Assembly (NCBI GenBank): GCA_032622095.1
Contig: CP136067.1
Coordinates: 994,001-1,058,000, forward strand
Length of the DNA: 64,000 bases
DNA from: Siphonodentalium dalli
Taxonomy: Eukaryota; Mollusca; Scaphopoda; Gadilida; Siphonodentaliidae
Direction of reading: 5' to 3'
A model generated the notes under the pieces. That model was not told the DNA's origin, did not search any database, and saw nothing but the letters and a program-made list of their open reading frames with translations. The position numbers were made by a program, and so were the translations under genes. This document shows positions 54,994 through 64,000 of the stretch, one piece after another. Position 1 is the first letter of the stretch. The number at the start of each line of letters is the position of its first letter.

Positions 54994-55390
54994 GAATTTC
55001 AAGTGATCTATGAGAAACGGCCAATATATATCTAAAATAAACTGTACCGCCAAGAATATTTCTGAATTTAATTTGTTTGGAAGTTCGTGAGATCCGTACA
55101 ATAGAACATCGGTTGTTATAATACTTATACGGGTAAGTTGCACCAAGTAACTTAGAAGTTCTGATCTAATTCTGGCGTAAAGAGCGCACCGGAAGAAGAA
55201 ATGGTAAGCTGATTCAGTTTCAAAACTACCGCATTGGCACAATGGTGATTCTTTCAAGTGATTACTAACAAGGTCACGGTTCAGGTTGCTGCAACCTAAT
55301 CTAATACGAGTATGGTATATTTGGGCTTTCCTTGAATAACACTGGAGATAAAAATTTGCAACTTTCGCACGGTCGATGTTTAATTTACGC
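54994..55390 (-). mobile_element. Non-LTR retrotransposon ORF2 C-terminus, downstream part
   Basis: The minus-strand frame reads FKRKLNIDRAKVANFYLQCY, IYHTRIRLGCSNLNRDL, CQCGSFETESAYHFFFRC and VLLYGSHELPNKLNSEIF to a stop at 54991-54994. The H-x-R-x-x-x-G-C-S-x-L-N and C-x-C-x-x-x-E-T-x-x-H-x-x-x-x-C pattern is the post-RT zinc-binding tail common to mollusc non-LTR elements. The preceding part of the same frame lies beyond a MITE at 55977-56110. Confidence 0.75.
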
Positions 55391-55394
55391 TTAA

Positions 55395-55972
55395 AGGGGT
55401 ACTGTACGCCATTTTCATTGAATTTACGGTGATAACAACGATCTAATATCGATAATATATAGAAACGTAAGTAATTTGAGTCGAAGATGTATTCTGTAAA
55501 CGCTCAGGTTAATAGGCTATCTTAAAATTTATCTAAATTGAATTCATGACTGGAGCCATAAAATGGCGTCGACTAAATTACGAATTTCCGTGTACACGAC
55601 GTAATCAAATAAAGTAATTGAGGGATACTGGATTGTTAAACCGATCGCACACACGATCGTTTAAACATTATGATGATACGGGGAGAAAACTCAAGCCACT
55701 CACTGACAAGTGACGATACAATAACTTAAATGAAAATATGGGACTAGTATGCATTCAATATAACTTTTATTTGATTCATTTGGTTGAAAAATGTACAAAA
55801 ATTACTCGACAACGACAATTTGTATTTTTGCATTCTGTTAAATTTGCCATTCGTATGATCCGTAACACTACTTCGTACTCAACAGACTTTCAAATAATGG
55901 AAAAATTGTTACCTTATTCTCCGAATCGGAGACTATAGAAACCAACAACAACATTTTGGGTACAGTATCCCT
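55395..55972 (-). mobile_element. TTAA-flanked MITE (piggyBac-like), family 3 copy 2
   Basis: 578 bp between TTAA at 55391-55394 and 55973-55976, inverted relative to 52955-53537. TIRs are AGGGGTACTGTACGCC and, at the right end, GGGTACAGTATCCCT. It splits a retrotransposon coding frame; removing it and one TTAA leaves the frame continuous. Confidence 0.88.
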
Positions 55973-55976
55973 TTAA

Positions 55977-56112
55977 ATGCCTCGAGTGTATTTGACAATT
56001 TTATTGAATTCGATAAACTATTCCATGCTCGTGTAGCCGAAGGCAGAAACGTATTCATGTAAATGTCTCTGTTGCTTCCAGGCGGGTGCACCCCCCGCTT
56101 GCCATTGCACCT
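55977..56112 (-). mobile_element. Non-LTR retrotransposon ORF2, upstream part split by the MITE
   Basis: The minus-strand frame reads GVHPPGSNRDIYMN, TFLPSATRAWNSLSNSIKLS and NTLEAF, then enters the TTAA site. The phrase F-x-P-S-x-x-R-x-W-N-x-L is the conserved linker between the RT domain and the C-terminal zinc motif of CR1/jockey-like ORF2 proteins. The RT domain itself is absent. Confidence 0.7.
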
Positions 56113-56199
56113 CAGTGCTCAGGCCTAATATCCCATATATTCATAAACCATGGTTCTATATATTCCCGGTATGAGAACATTCAGACAGATATTTTAACC

Positions 56200-57056
56200 T
56201 CAAAAATTGCATAAATCCTAACATCTAGTGGTCTAACTCCAGACAAATGCACACGGCTACGGACAAGAGACCAGGACAAACCGGCTGACCATGGTTGTTT
56301 GGCTTGGTGTGAGAAAATTTTGAAAACTCTACAAGAAAATTACAAATCCTAGCATCTAGACTTGCCTCAACTGAAGCTTTCCTAGTGTTGGAAATTTCAA
56401 ACCTCATGCTCCCCCTCAGGTTGGAAAATTCTCCAACCGATGACAATATCAGTCCACAATTTGGACCAAATATAGTAAAATTGTTGATTATTTTCTTAAA
56501 CTAATTAGCAGTTTTGCATTGGCCACGGGGATGGACAATGACACACCGGGCCGACCATGGTTCGGCCGGGTGTGGGAAAGTTTTGAATTCTGAACAAGAA
56601 TATCGCAAATCCTAGCATCTAGACTAGCCTCAAGCCTTCCTAGAGTTGGAAATTTCAAACCTGACACACCCACTTAGGTTGGAAAATTTCCAACTGATGA
56701 CAATTCCAATGTTAACCAAATGTATGACAATATTGTTTTCTTAAATTAACTAGCATGTTTTGACTGGCCACGGGGGAGGGACCAGGACACAAGCTTTCCA
56801 AGTGTTGGAAATTTCCAACCTGTCACCCCAACTGATGACCATCTCAGTCCAAAATTTGACCAAAGATGGGACAATATGCAAATATTAATTCCCCAAATAA
56901 ATTTTTTGAAAATCAAACTACAAGAACATTTTCAACCTATTGTTGGTGTGAAATTTCCAACTAATGTTTTGGCAGGTATGAAATTTCCAACTGTTGAAAA
57001 TTTTGACCAAAGTTGGGGCAGGGATGAGACCCCCCCCCCCCCCCCCCCCCCCCGCC
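56200..57056 (+). repeat. About 265-bp tandem units next to a poly-C tract
   Basis: Three diverged units contain GTTGGAAATTTCAAACCT, AATTTCCAACTGATGACAAT, GGCCACGGGGATGGAC and AATCCTAGCATCTAGACT. They are followed by an uninterrupted C run at 57031-57053. The same family lies inverted at 33397-33780 beside a G run. Confidence 0.7.
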
Positions 57057-57187
57057 CCCTGTGCCACGTCTCTGAGAGCATTGGGCTGCTCATCCAGCTA
57101 CATTTACCTACCGAATGTCAAATGTCCGAGGGTTGATTGCTAGTATTGTTTTATTACATAGTTATAAGCGATAATGAGTCTAATTAA

Positions 57188-57693
57188 CGTTTGTTTGTGA
57201 CAAAATTACATAATAATATTTCTGGTCTGTTAACAGTAACCACTATTGTTCGTTAGATAAACAACCACGACCAGAAAATATTCGAAATAAAATCAATATT
57301 AATCGATAGAAGCATTTACAGACAGGAGTCTTCGATCCATATCTAATATTTTATACCCCGGTTAACTATATATAACACATGTTTACAAAGAGATAATCCA
57401 CCTTTCAACAGTGAGCAACATTAATTATTACATCAACGCCAAAGTTCACAACCCCACATGGTTTTCACTCTTAATGATTGTCTATCTCTTTGTAAACATG
57501 TGTTATATAGTTACCGGGGTATAAAATAATAAATATGAATCGAACATCCTTGCCCGGAAATGCTTCTATCGATTAATATTCATTATATTTTGAATATGTT
57601 CTGGTCTAAAATGTGTGGTTGTTTAGCTAACAAACAATAGCGTTTACTGTTAACAGAGACCAGAAATTTGGGTAATTTTGTCACAAATAAACG
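57188..57693. mobile_element. 506-bp palindromic MITE (TTAA-flanked)
   Basis: Nearly the whole element is a hairpin with arms of about 205 bp (CGTTTGTTTGTGACAAAATTAC ... GAAGCATTTACAGACAGG ... ACACATGTTTACAAAGAGATAA) and a roughly 85-bp loop. TTAA lies at 57184-57187 and 57694-57697. Part of one arm recurs at 60545-60640. Confidence 0.75.
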
Positions 57694-57799
57694 TTAAGTA
57701 TATTTATTGTGTGCCTCCTATGTGGAGAAGAATATATATAAAGGTTACAATATGGTATATACATGTATATGGTTATCACAACGTCGTTGAAAACACACC

Positions 57800-57945
57800 A
57801 ACACAGAGCTGTAGTATATTGTTTTAACGTAGCCATATGCGTGTGAGTTGAGAGTGTATGTTTATACAGTATTAGTTATAACATGGTATATGCGAGCGAT
57901 GATCGATACCATGGCATGTATCGATGACCACAATATACTGAATTA
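57800..57945. repeat. About 145-bp direct repeat, copy 1
   Basis: ACACAGAGCTGTAGTATATTGTTTTAACGTAGCC through GACCACAATATACTG, nearly identical to 60103-60243. The two copies bracket the RT ORF at 58225-60102. It may be the 3'-end sequence of that retrotransposon family, since the other copy follows a second ORF tail. Confidence 0.75.
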
Positions 57946-58224
57946 TTGTTTATTGACCCCCAAGTATGAAGAGCATATATACATATCAGTTACAGAAAGT
58001 ATGTGGTAATGAGACCATTGTAAGTGGACTATACACCAGCATCTATTTACAAGGAAGGACATTGTATACATAAATTGGAAAGATGTGTACATTGTACGAA
58101 GAGCAAGGTAAAAACGAGTATATGAGATAACATTGTAGATGCGGGTGGCAAGGAAGCCAGATCATAGTTGAATATTGTCCACCTGAGAGGCATATTGCAT
58201 CAAATGTCATGTGAATGTCATCTT

Positions 58225-60102
58225 TTAACTTCCGGGGCGAATTAGTTGACAACCAACATACAGAAATGCAGCAGATGCGATGATGAGCTGCTCCCATGAC
58301 TCAGTCGGGATATGACAACCAAGCTGGGTACTGCCAAGTAACAGCGCATTTAAATGGTCGTTTGGGAGAGCATCCAGGTAACTAAATAGTTGGATGTCGA
58401 AACTATCGATAAGCATACACCAGTAATTATATCGGAGTCTGTTCATGGTGGCAGATCTGCACGAGTCAGTAATATGTCCAATTTCATTGTTATATGTGTG
58501 GCCACACAGCATGCATCGGGCATTGTTTTCGAACAACAATCTATTTAGAAGTCTAGCAAGATTTTTCAGTTCCAAACTCCTGTTAGGATGGGCAGCAAGA
58601 AGACGCCACACACTCCAGACTGCGAGAGGCTGGTTATGAATGCGGAGAAGATTAGAAGAGCGACCATTGGCACCCACTGCTGAAGTCCATGCATCACAAT
58701 AGTGAGCTCTTATGGTCGACTTGACGAGTTGCTTCCAAATGATCTTCTTTGGGAAGGATCCAGAAGATAAGAATTCTTGAAGATAAGAAGACAGATTGTA
58801 CACTTCTAGAACATTGATGATGTCTTTTACATAACCGGTGGTATTCACATTGAATAAATTGTGCATATAGAGGTTTTTCATGAAAATTCGTAAAGGAAAG
58901 TCTCGAGTCGCAGGCAAGTGGATAAGTTCGCCGAGGAAGAGAAGTTTTCTTAAATGTAGTTGGCGACTCATCGGTAAAACACCCAGGAGACTGAGTGAGA
59001 GGTTTGTGCTCGCCCTTGTTGGAAGATTCTGTATGTGCTTTATACATGTACGTAGACCCTTTTCAATTGTGCAGAGAGCGTTGTCATCTGTTGAATATAG
59101 GAGTTCAGCGCCATAAAGAGCCTTTGGAAGCACAACTGTGTGAAGGAGATTATTCATTGTGAGAGGGGTGCACATACTTAAGGATTTCCTACCAGCGATA
59201 GAAAAGTATGTTTTTCTCAACACTTCAGATATATTTGTAGCACGGTTAACAGTGTTGCCGAATTTTCCTTGAGAAATTCCCAGATGGCGACAGTCGGTGC
59301 TTTCAACGATCGTGTCATTCCCAAGAATCCACGATCTTTGTTGGTTTGTGTGTTGTTGTTTCGTTTCGTTGTATACGACAACGGAACTCTTAGATTTTGA
59401 AAAACAGAAGCGCCATTTCTTGCTGTAGTTGAAGCAGATTTTCATCAAGTTGTCCAAACCAGCTTTTGTCAGGGAAACTATAGTAATATCATCTGCAGTT
59501 GTTGGTGAGGTACAGTTGATATTGCCAATAGATGCACCTTGATCTGAAAATTCCAGAGTAGACAAGAGATCGTCAATGAATGTCAAGTAGAAAAAAGGCG
59601 ATGTTACGGCCCCTTGTCTTGTTCCTTGTCGAATTTCAAATGACTCTGACAAATCACCATTGTGGAGCACACGGCTAGCGCAATTTGAGTACATGTTGCG
59701 GATTATCCGAAGTATTTTCCCATTGAATCCGAGGTTGTTCAGTTTGCCCTCGTGCCAAACGCAGTCAAATGCCTTTGCAGAGTCAAGGTAGCAAACATAA
59801 GCTTTGGAGTGGTTGTCGCGTGCATAGTGTATAGCTTCCTGCACAATGAACGACGTCATAGTGCAGCTGACTCCCTTCTGGAATCCGAATTGCAGAGCAT
59901 GTGGAAATTTATTAAGGGGTGGACTTTTCAGAAATCTGTGTAAGATGACCGACTCGAATAGTTTATACAATGAGGAGAGAAGTGTGATTGCACGATAACT
60001 GCCTGGCTTAGTCCGCGGTTTCGGGTCGCCTTTGTGCAGAGGAATAATGATACCAGATTTCATAACCGTGGGAATCCATTCCCGTGAAAGAATAGCATTG
60101 AA
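58225..60102 (-). CDS. Non-LTR retrotransposon reverse transcriptase (5'-truncated)
   Basis: One long frame reads from about 60102; the first ATG is at 60063. Upstream of it, VFNAILSREWIPTVMKSG is already RT sequence, so the 5' half including an endonuclease is missing. RT blocks in order from the ATG: GIIIPLHKGDPKPRTKPGSY (block 2), AITLLSSLYKLFE, LDSAKAFDCVWHEG (block A, about 94), RQGTRQGAVTSPFFY (block B, about 145) and TTADDITIVS (block C, catalytic DD about 191-192), then KWRFCFSKSKSSVV and GNDTIVESTDCRHLGI. Near 527 is a CMLCG...GHITDSC zinc knuckle. Block C has Thr where Tyr, Phe, Ala or Cys is usual. After WHEG about three residues seem deleted. It resembles jockey/Nimb-type elements; clade not settled. 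Confidence 0.88.
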   Translation of the reverse strand, partial: FNAILSREWIPTVMKSGIIIPLHKGDPKPRTKPGSYRAITLLSSLYKLFESVILHRFLKSPPLNKFPHALQFGFQKGVSCTMTSFIVQEAIHYARDNHSKAYVCYLDSAKAFDCVWHEGKLNNLGFNGKILRIIRNMYSNCASRVLHNGDLSESFEIRQGTRQGAVTSPFFYLTFIDDLLSTLEFSDQGASIGNINCTSPTTADDITIVSLTKAGLDNLMKICFNYSKKWRFCFSKSKSSVVVYNETKQQHTNQQRSWILGNDTIVESTDCRHLGISQGKFGNTVNRATNISEVLRKTYFSIAGRKSLSMCTPLTMNNLLHTVVLPKALYGAELLYSTDDNALCTIEKGLRTCIKHIQNLPTRASTNLSLSLLGVLPMSRQLHLRKLLFLGELIHLPATRDFPLRIFMKNLYMHNLFNVNTTGYVKDIINVLEVYNLSSYLQEFLSSGSFPKKIIWKQLVKSTIRAHYCDAWTSAVGANGRSSNLLRIHNQPLAVWSVWRLLAAHPNRSLELKNLARLLNRLLFENNARCMLCGHTYNNEIGHITDSCRSATMNRLRYNYWCMLIDSFDIQLFSYLDALPNDHLNALLLGSTQLGCHIPTESWEQLIIASAAFLYVGCQLIRPGS

Positions 60103-60243
60103 AACACAGAGCTGTAGTATATTGTTTTAACGTAGCCATATGCGTGTGAGTTGAGAGTGTATGTTTATACAGTATTAGTTATAACATGGTATATGCGAGC
60201 GATGATCGATACCATGGCGTGTATCAATGACCACAATATACTG
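60103..60243. repeat. About 145-bp direct repeat, copy 2
   Basis: Second copy of 57800-57945. It starts exactly where the RT frame is truncated (ACAGAG|CTGTAG) and ends 12 bases before the stop of the ORF tail at 60256, as expected of a 3' UTR belonging to that upstream relic. Confidence 0.75.
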
Positions 60244-60255
60244 GCTACTCTAATA

Positions 60256-60545
60256 TCAATTTGAGTTCCCGCGAATAAAGCGACACATGGTGAGCAAGTA
60301 AGTTGATGAGTCCAGAATAATAAGCTCCATTTGATGCAACACTTCGTCGGGAATGGTAACTACCTCTGTTCCAAGAAGAAAAGCACATAGTGTAGAGTCA
60401 CTGATTGTGTCCAGATATAGGTCTGGTTCTATCCCATAGTGGTTGAGTATTATGGTCGTAATAACCATTCCTCATGCAGGTGATGTGATCGGAAGTACAG
60501 TAGCGCATCGCGTGAAGAAGTTCATTACCATAGCACATACGACAA
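60256..60545 (-). pseudogene. Relic C-terminus of a second copy of the RT family
   Basis: On the minus strand LCRMCYGNELLHAMRYC, then after a frameshift EPDLYLDTISDSTLCAFLLG and EVLHQMELIILDSSTYLLTM, align with CMLCGHTYNNEIGHITDSC, LFSYLDALPNDHLNALLLG and SWEQLIIASAAFLYVGCQL of the intact ORF at 58225. One frameshift separates the zinc-knuckle part from the tail. Confidence 0.65.
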
Positions 60546-60640
60546 AGTGATAGAAGCATTTCCGGACAGGGGTCTTCCATTCATATTTATTATTTTATAC
60601 CCACGCAACTATTTAAAATTTGTTATTTAAAGAGATAATA
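60545..60640 (+). repeat. Partial arm of the 57188 palindromic MITE
   Basis: GATAGAAGCATTTCCGGACAGGGGTCTTCCATTCATATTTATTATTTTATACCC and AAAGAGATAAT match 57307-57405 with substitutions. The ends are missing. 60641-60960 contains a duplicated AACA(A/G)CACAGTCCGTTGTTGTGA pair (60713 and 60770) and nothing else recognised. Confidence 0.6.
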
Positions 60641-60974
60641 CATTGTTAAAAAATGAAAAAAAAAATTGTTAAAGAATGTAAGAAATAATGATAAAAAAAA
60701 TGAATTTTTTAACAGCACAGTCCGTTGTTGTGAATGCCAGGTACACCAATGTATGATTCTTGATTCTTAACAACACAGTCCGTTGTTGTGAGTGAGGTAT
60801 AGTAGACGCCTGGGAACACCAATGTCTGATTCTTATCAGGCCATTTGAATTGGTCATGCTCGTCGTGTTTTATGTGTGTGATAAAGTTACCCAGGTTAAT
60901 ACCATTTCACATACAGTAACACCATGTTTTCATGTTTAATTAAAATGACCGCCTCCAATATTAATATGTATAAA

Positions 60975-61200
60975 TTTAAAGGTACTCAATCCGATCAGAC
61001 GCTCCTAAGTTACTATTTCTTTGGCTTCGGGGTAACAAATATTTGATTAGAGTCGAGGAACCCACACATCAAAGCTCAGAGTGATCAGATATCGATTTTT
61101 GAAGCTTGTTATTTCTCAAGATGTGTACTAATAATTGGCCCAGAAACACGTGGTCAAACGGACAAATTGCGGATGAAGATGGATAACTTTAAAATCAAGT
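60975..61200. repeat. Dispersed repeat (GGTACTCAATC end), copy 2
   Basis: TTTAAAGGTACTCAATCCGATC begins as in 30520. TTACTATTTCTTTGGCTTCGGGG and GAGTCGAGGAACCCAC are inverted relative to 30910-30965, and GGATGAAGATGGATAA to about 30775. 61201-61455 has no feature. Confidence 0.5.
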
Positions 61201-61459
61201 GGTAATAATGGGTCATTACGAATACCGAACATAACCGAACACAACCGAAAACAAGTCCAAATAAGGGTTAAAAGACGGAAATATATGAAATAAAGTTTAT
61301 AATGATGTGTGTGTATATGTAAACTAGTGATATGTGAAGTTTGATGCAATTTGGCCGATTAAAAGTTACATTAATGAAAGTTTTATGTAATGTCACGCCT
61401 AGTCAGAGTCCGGCGTGATGGCGGCTAACTCTATGAATACCGAACACAAGTCCAAATGA

Positions 61460-64000
61460 AAGTGTCAATGACACTGTAGCTCAACTTGGAAAGGGAATAA
61501 TTTAATGTATTACAGTCAATGGAGCCATTAGGAATGTGGAAAGTTGAATATCCAATACATGTTTATAGACATGAAGAGAAAAGTAAAATCCAAGATGGCT
61601 GCTGGCGGCCATGATTTCGGCCGAATGACCCCAAAATGAGTCGTTCCCATCTACATGTCATCGTTAACATCCATGACAAATTTTATGACGATCAGACTAA
61701 AGGTACGACCTGTAGCCCATGCTAAAGAATTTAGTCATACAAAGAGTAAAATCCAAGATGGCTGCTGGCGGCCATGTTTTTTGGCCGAATGATCCCAAAA
61801 TGACTCGTTCCCATCTACATGTCATTATTAACATTCATGACAAATTTTATGATGATCAGACTAAAGGTATGACATGTAGCCCGCGCTAAAGAATTTAGTC
61901 ATACAAAGAGTAAAATCCAAGATGGCTGCTGGCGGCCATTTTTTGGGCCGAATGACCCCAAAATTACTCGTTCCCATCTACATGTCAATATTATCATCCA
62001 CAACAAATTTCATGATGATCAGAAGAACAGTACGACCTGTGGCCCGTGCTAATGGATTAAATTTTTAAATCCAATATGGCCGCTGGCGGCCATGTTTTTT
62101 GTCCGAATGACCCCAAAATGACTCGTTCCCATCTACATTCCAATTACAACAACCATGACAAATTTTATGATGATCAGACTAAAGGTACGACCTGTAGCCC
62201 GTGCTAAAGGATTTAGTCATACAAAGAGTAAAATCCAAGATGGCTGCTGGCGGCCATGTTTTTCGGCCGAATGACCTCAAAATGACTCGTTCCCATCTAC
62301 ATGTCATTATTAACATTCATGACAAATTTCATGATGATCAGACTAAAGGTACAACCTGTAGCCCGTGCTAAAGGATTTAGTCATACAAAGAGTAAAATCC
62401 AAGATGGCTGCTGGCGTCCAGGTTTTTTGGCCGAATGACCCCAAGATTACTCGTTCCCATCTACATGTCATTGTTAACATCCATGACACATTTTATGATG
62501 ATCAGACTAAAGGTATGACATGTAGCCCGCGCTAAAGAATTTAGTCATACAAAGAGTAAAATCCAAGATGGCTGCTGGCGGCCATTTTTTGGGCCGAATG
62601 ACCCCAAAATTACTCGTTCCCATCTACATGTCAATATTATCATCCACAACAAATTTCATGATGATCAGAAGAACAGTACGACCTGTGGCCCGTGCTAATG
62701 GATTAAATTTTTAAATCCAATATGGCCGCTGGCGGCCATGTTTTTTGTCCTAATGACCCCAAAATGACTCGTTCCCATCTACATTCCAATTACAACAACC
62801 ATGACAAATTTTATGATGATCAGACTAAAGGTACGACCTGTAGCCCGTGCTAAAGGATTTAGTCATACAAAGAGTAAAATCCAAGATGGCTGCTGGCGGC
62901 CATGTTTTTCGGCCGAATGACCTCAAAATGACTCGTTCCCATCTACATGTCATTATTAACATTCATGACAAATTTCATGATGATCAGACTAAAGGTACAA
63001 CCTGTAGCCCGTGCTAAAGGATTTAGTCATACAAAGAGTAAAATCCAAGATGGCTGCTGGCGTCCAGGTTTTTTGGCCGAATGACCCCAAGATTACTCGT
63101 TCCCATCTACATGTCATTGTTAACATCCATGACACATTTTATGATGATCAGACTAAAGGTATGACATGTAGCCCGCGCTAAAGAATTTAGTCATACAAAG
63201 AGTAAAATCCAAGATGGCTGCTGGCGGCCATTTTTTGGGCCGAATGACCCCAAAATTACTCGTTCCCATCTACATGTCAATATTATCATCCACAACAAAT
63301 TTCATGATGATCAGAAGAACAGTACGACCTGTGGCCCGTGCTAATGGATTAAATTTTTAAATCCAATATGGCCGCTGGCGGCCATGTTTTTTGTCCGAAT
63401 GACCCCAAAATGACTCGTTCCCATCTACATTCCAATTACAACAACCATGACAAATTTTATGATGATCAGACTAAAGGTACGACCTGTAGCCCGTGCTAAA
63501 GGATTTAGTCATACAAAGAGTAAAATCCAAGATGGCTGCTGGCGGCCATGTTTTTCGGCCGAATGACCTCAAAATGACTCGTTCCCATCTACATGTCATT
63601 ATTAACATTCATGACAAATTTCATGATGATCAGACTAAAGGTACAACCTGTAGCCCGTGCTAAAGGATTTAGTCATACAAAGAGTAAAATCCAAGATGGC
63701 TGCTGGCGTCCAGGTTTTTTGGCCGAATGACCCCAAGATTACTCGTTCCCATCTACATGTCATTGTTAACATCCATGACACATTTTATGATGATCAGACT
63801 AAAGGTACGACCTGCAGCCCGTGCTAAAGAATTTAGTCATACAAAGAGTAAAATCCAAGATGGCTGCTGGCGGCCATGTTTTATAGCCGAATGACCCCAA
63901 AATTACTCGTTCCCATCTACATGTCAATATTATCATCCATGACAAATTTCATGATGATCAGAAGAACAGTACGACCTGTGGCCCGTGCTAATGGATTAAA
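61460..64000 (-). mobile_element. pearl-like satellite with 646-bp higher-order repeat
   Basis: Starts with the terminal sequence GAAAGTGTCAATGACACTGTAGCTCAACTTGG (inverted relative to 27810-27836), then runs in about 160-bp units (AAATCCAAGATGGCTGCTGGCGGCCATG, GACTCGTTCCCATCTACATGTC, GATGATCAGACTAAAGGTACGACC) off the right edge. Variant markers such as GGCTGCTGGCGTCCAGG recur at 62415, 63061 and 63707, spaced exactly 646 bp, and the intervening four-unit blocks look nearly identical. Core units are in the orientation opposite to those at 26237-27836. Confidence 0.9.

Overview
This is eukaryotic, AT-rich, intron-rich and heavily repeat-laden DNA. It is almost certainly from a marine invertebrate, most likely a bivalve mollusc. 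The reasons are many TACATGTA-type motifs, mobile elements built as tandem cores plus a (GACG)n microsatellite (the layout described for bivalve 'pearl' elements), tRNA-headed SINEs, CR1-like retrotransposon tails, and a Mab-21/cGAS-like gene of the kind expanded in molluscs. The species cannot be named from sequence. Only two host genes are convincingly recognised; most of the window is mobile and tandem DNA.

Region 1 (1-11.5 kb) holds the 5' part of a minus-strand GH31 glycosidase gene (lysosomal alpha-glucosidase / sucrase-isomaltase type). Three coding exons lie at 11472-10958 (membrane anchor plus trefoil), 8447-8363 and 4016-3868. All junction phases agree, and the last exon matches human GAA exon 3 in both boundary phases. 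The catalytic part lies left of the window. The introns hold a 120-bp satellite in 240-bp dimers, a hAT-type MITE, TTAA-flanked MITEs, a pearl-like element, minisatellites and an exact tandem copy of most of the middle exon. Two exon-like stretches of an unidentified plus-strand gene lie at 9442-10032.

Region 2 (11.5-22 kb) holds SINEs, a palindromic MITE, a 5'-truncated CR1-like insertion inside a tandem array, two inverted-repeat elements (one nested) and a 1.1-kb array of GATATC palindromes bounded by inverted ends.

Region 3 (22.2-51.5 kb) is inferred to be one plus-strand Mab-21/cGAS-like receptor gene. The NTase-motif exon is at 22267-22492; the main exon starts at 44048 and continues to 51515. 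The intron of about 21.5 kb carries a pearl-like array in one arm of a large inverted repeat, a CR1-like 3' end, a tandem segmental duplication, and a 2.9-kb foldback element whose inner terminal repeats are decayed C2H2 zinc-finger sequence. The main exon is split at 45169/50919 by a 5749-bp Ty3/gypsy-type LTR retrotransposon with a 4-bp AATG target duplication. The reading frame is continuous once the insert is ignored. The LTRs differ at one position that I could see, so the insertion is young. The element lacks reverse transcriptase, RNase H and the integrase core, so it must have been mobilised in trans.

Region 4 (51.5-64 kb) is accessory DNA: palindromes, two inverted copies of a 580-bp TTAA-flanked MITE (one inside a retrotransposon ORF whose frame is continuous without it), a minus-strand non-LTR RT ORF with a relic of a second copy behind it, and a satellite with a 646-bp higher-order repeat that runs off the right edge.
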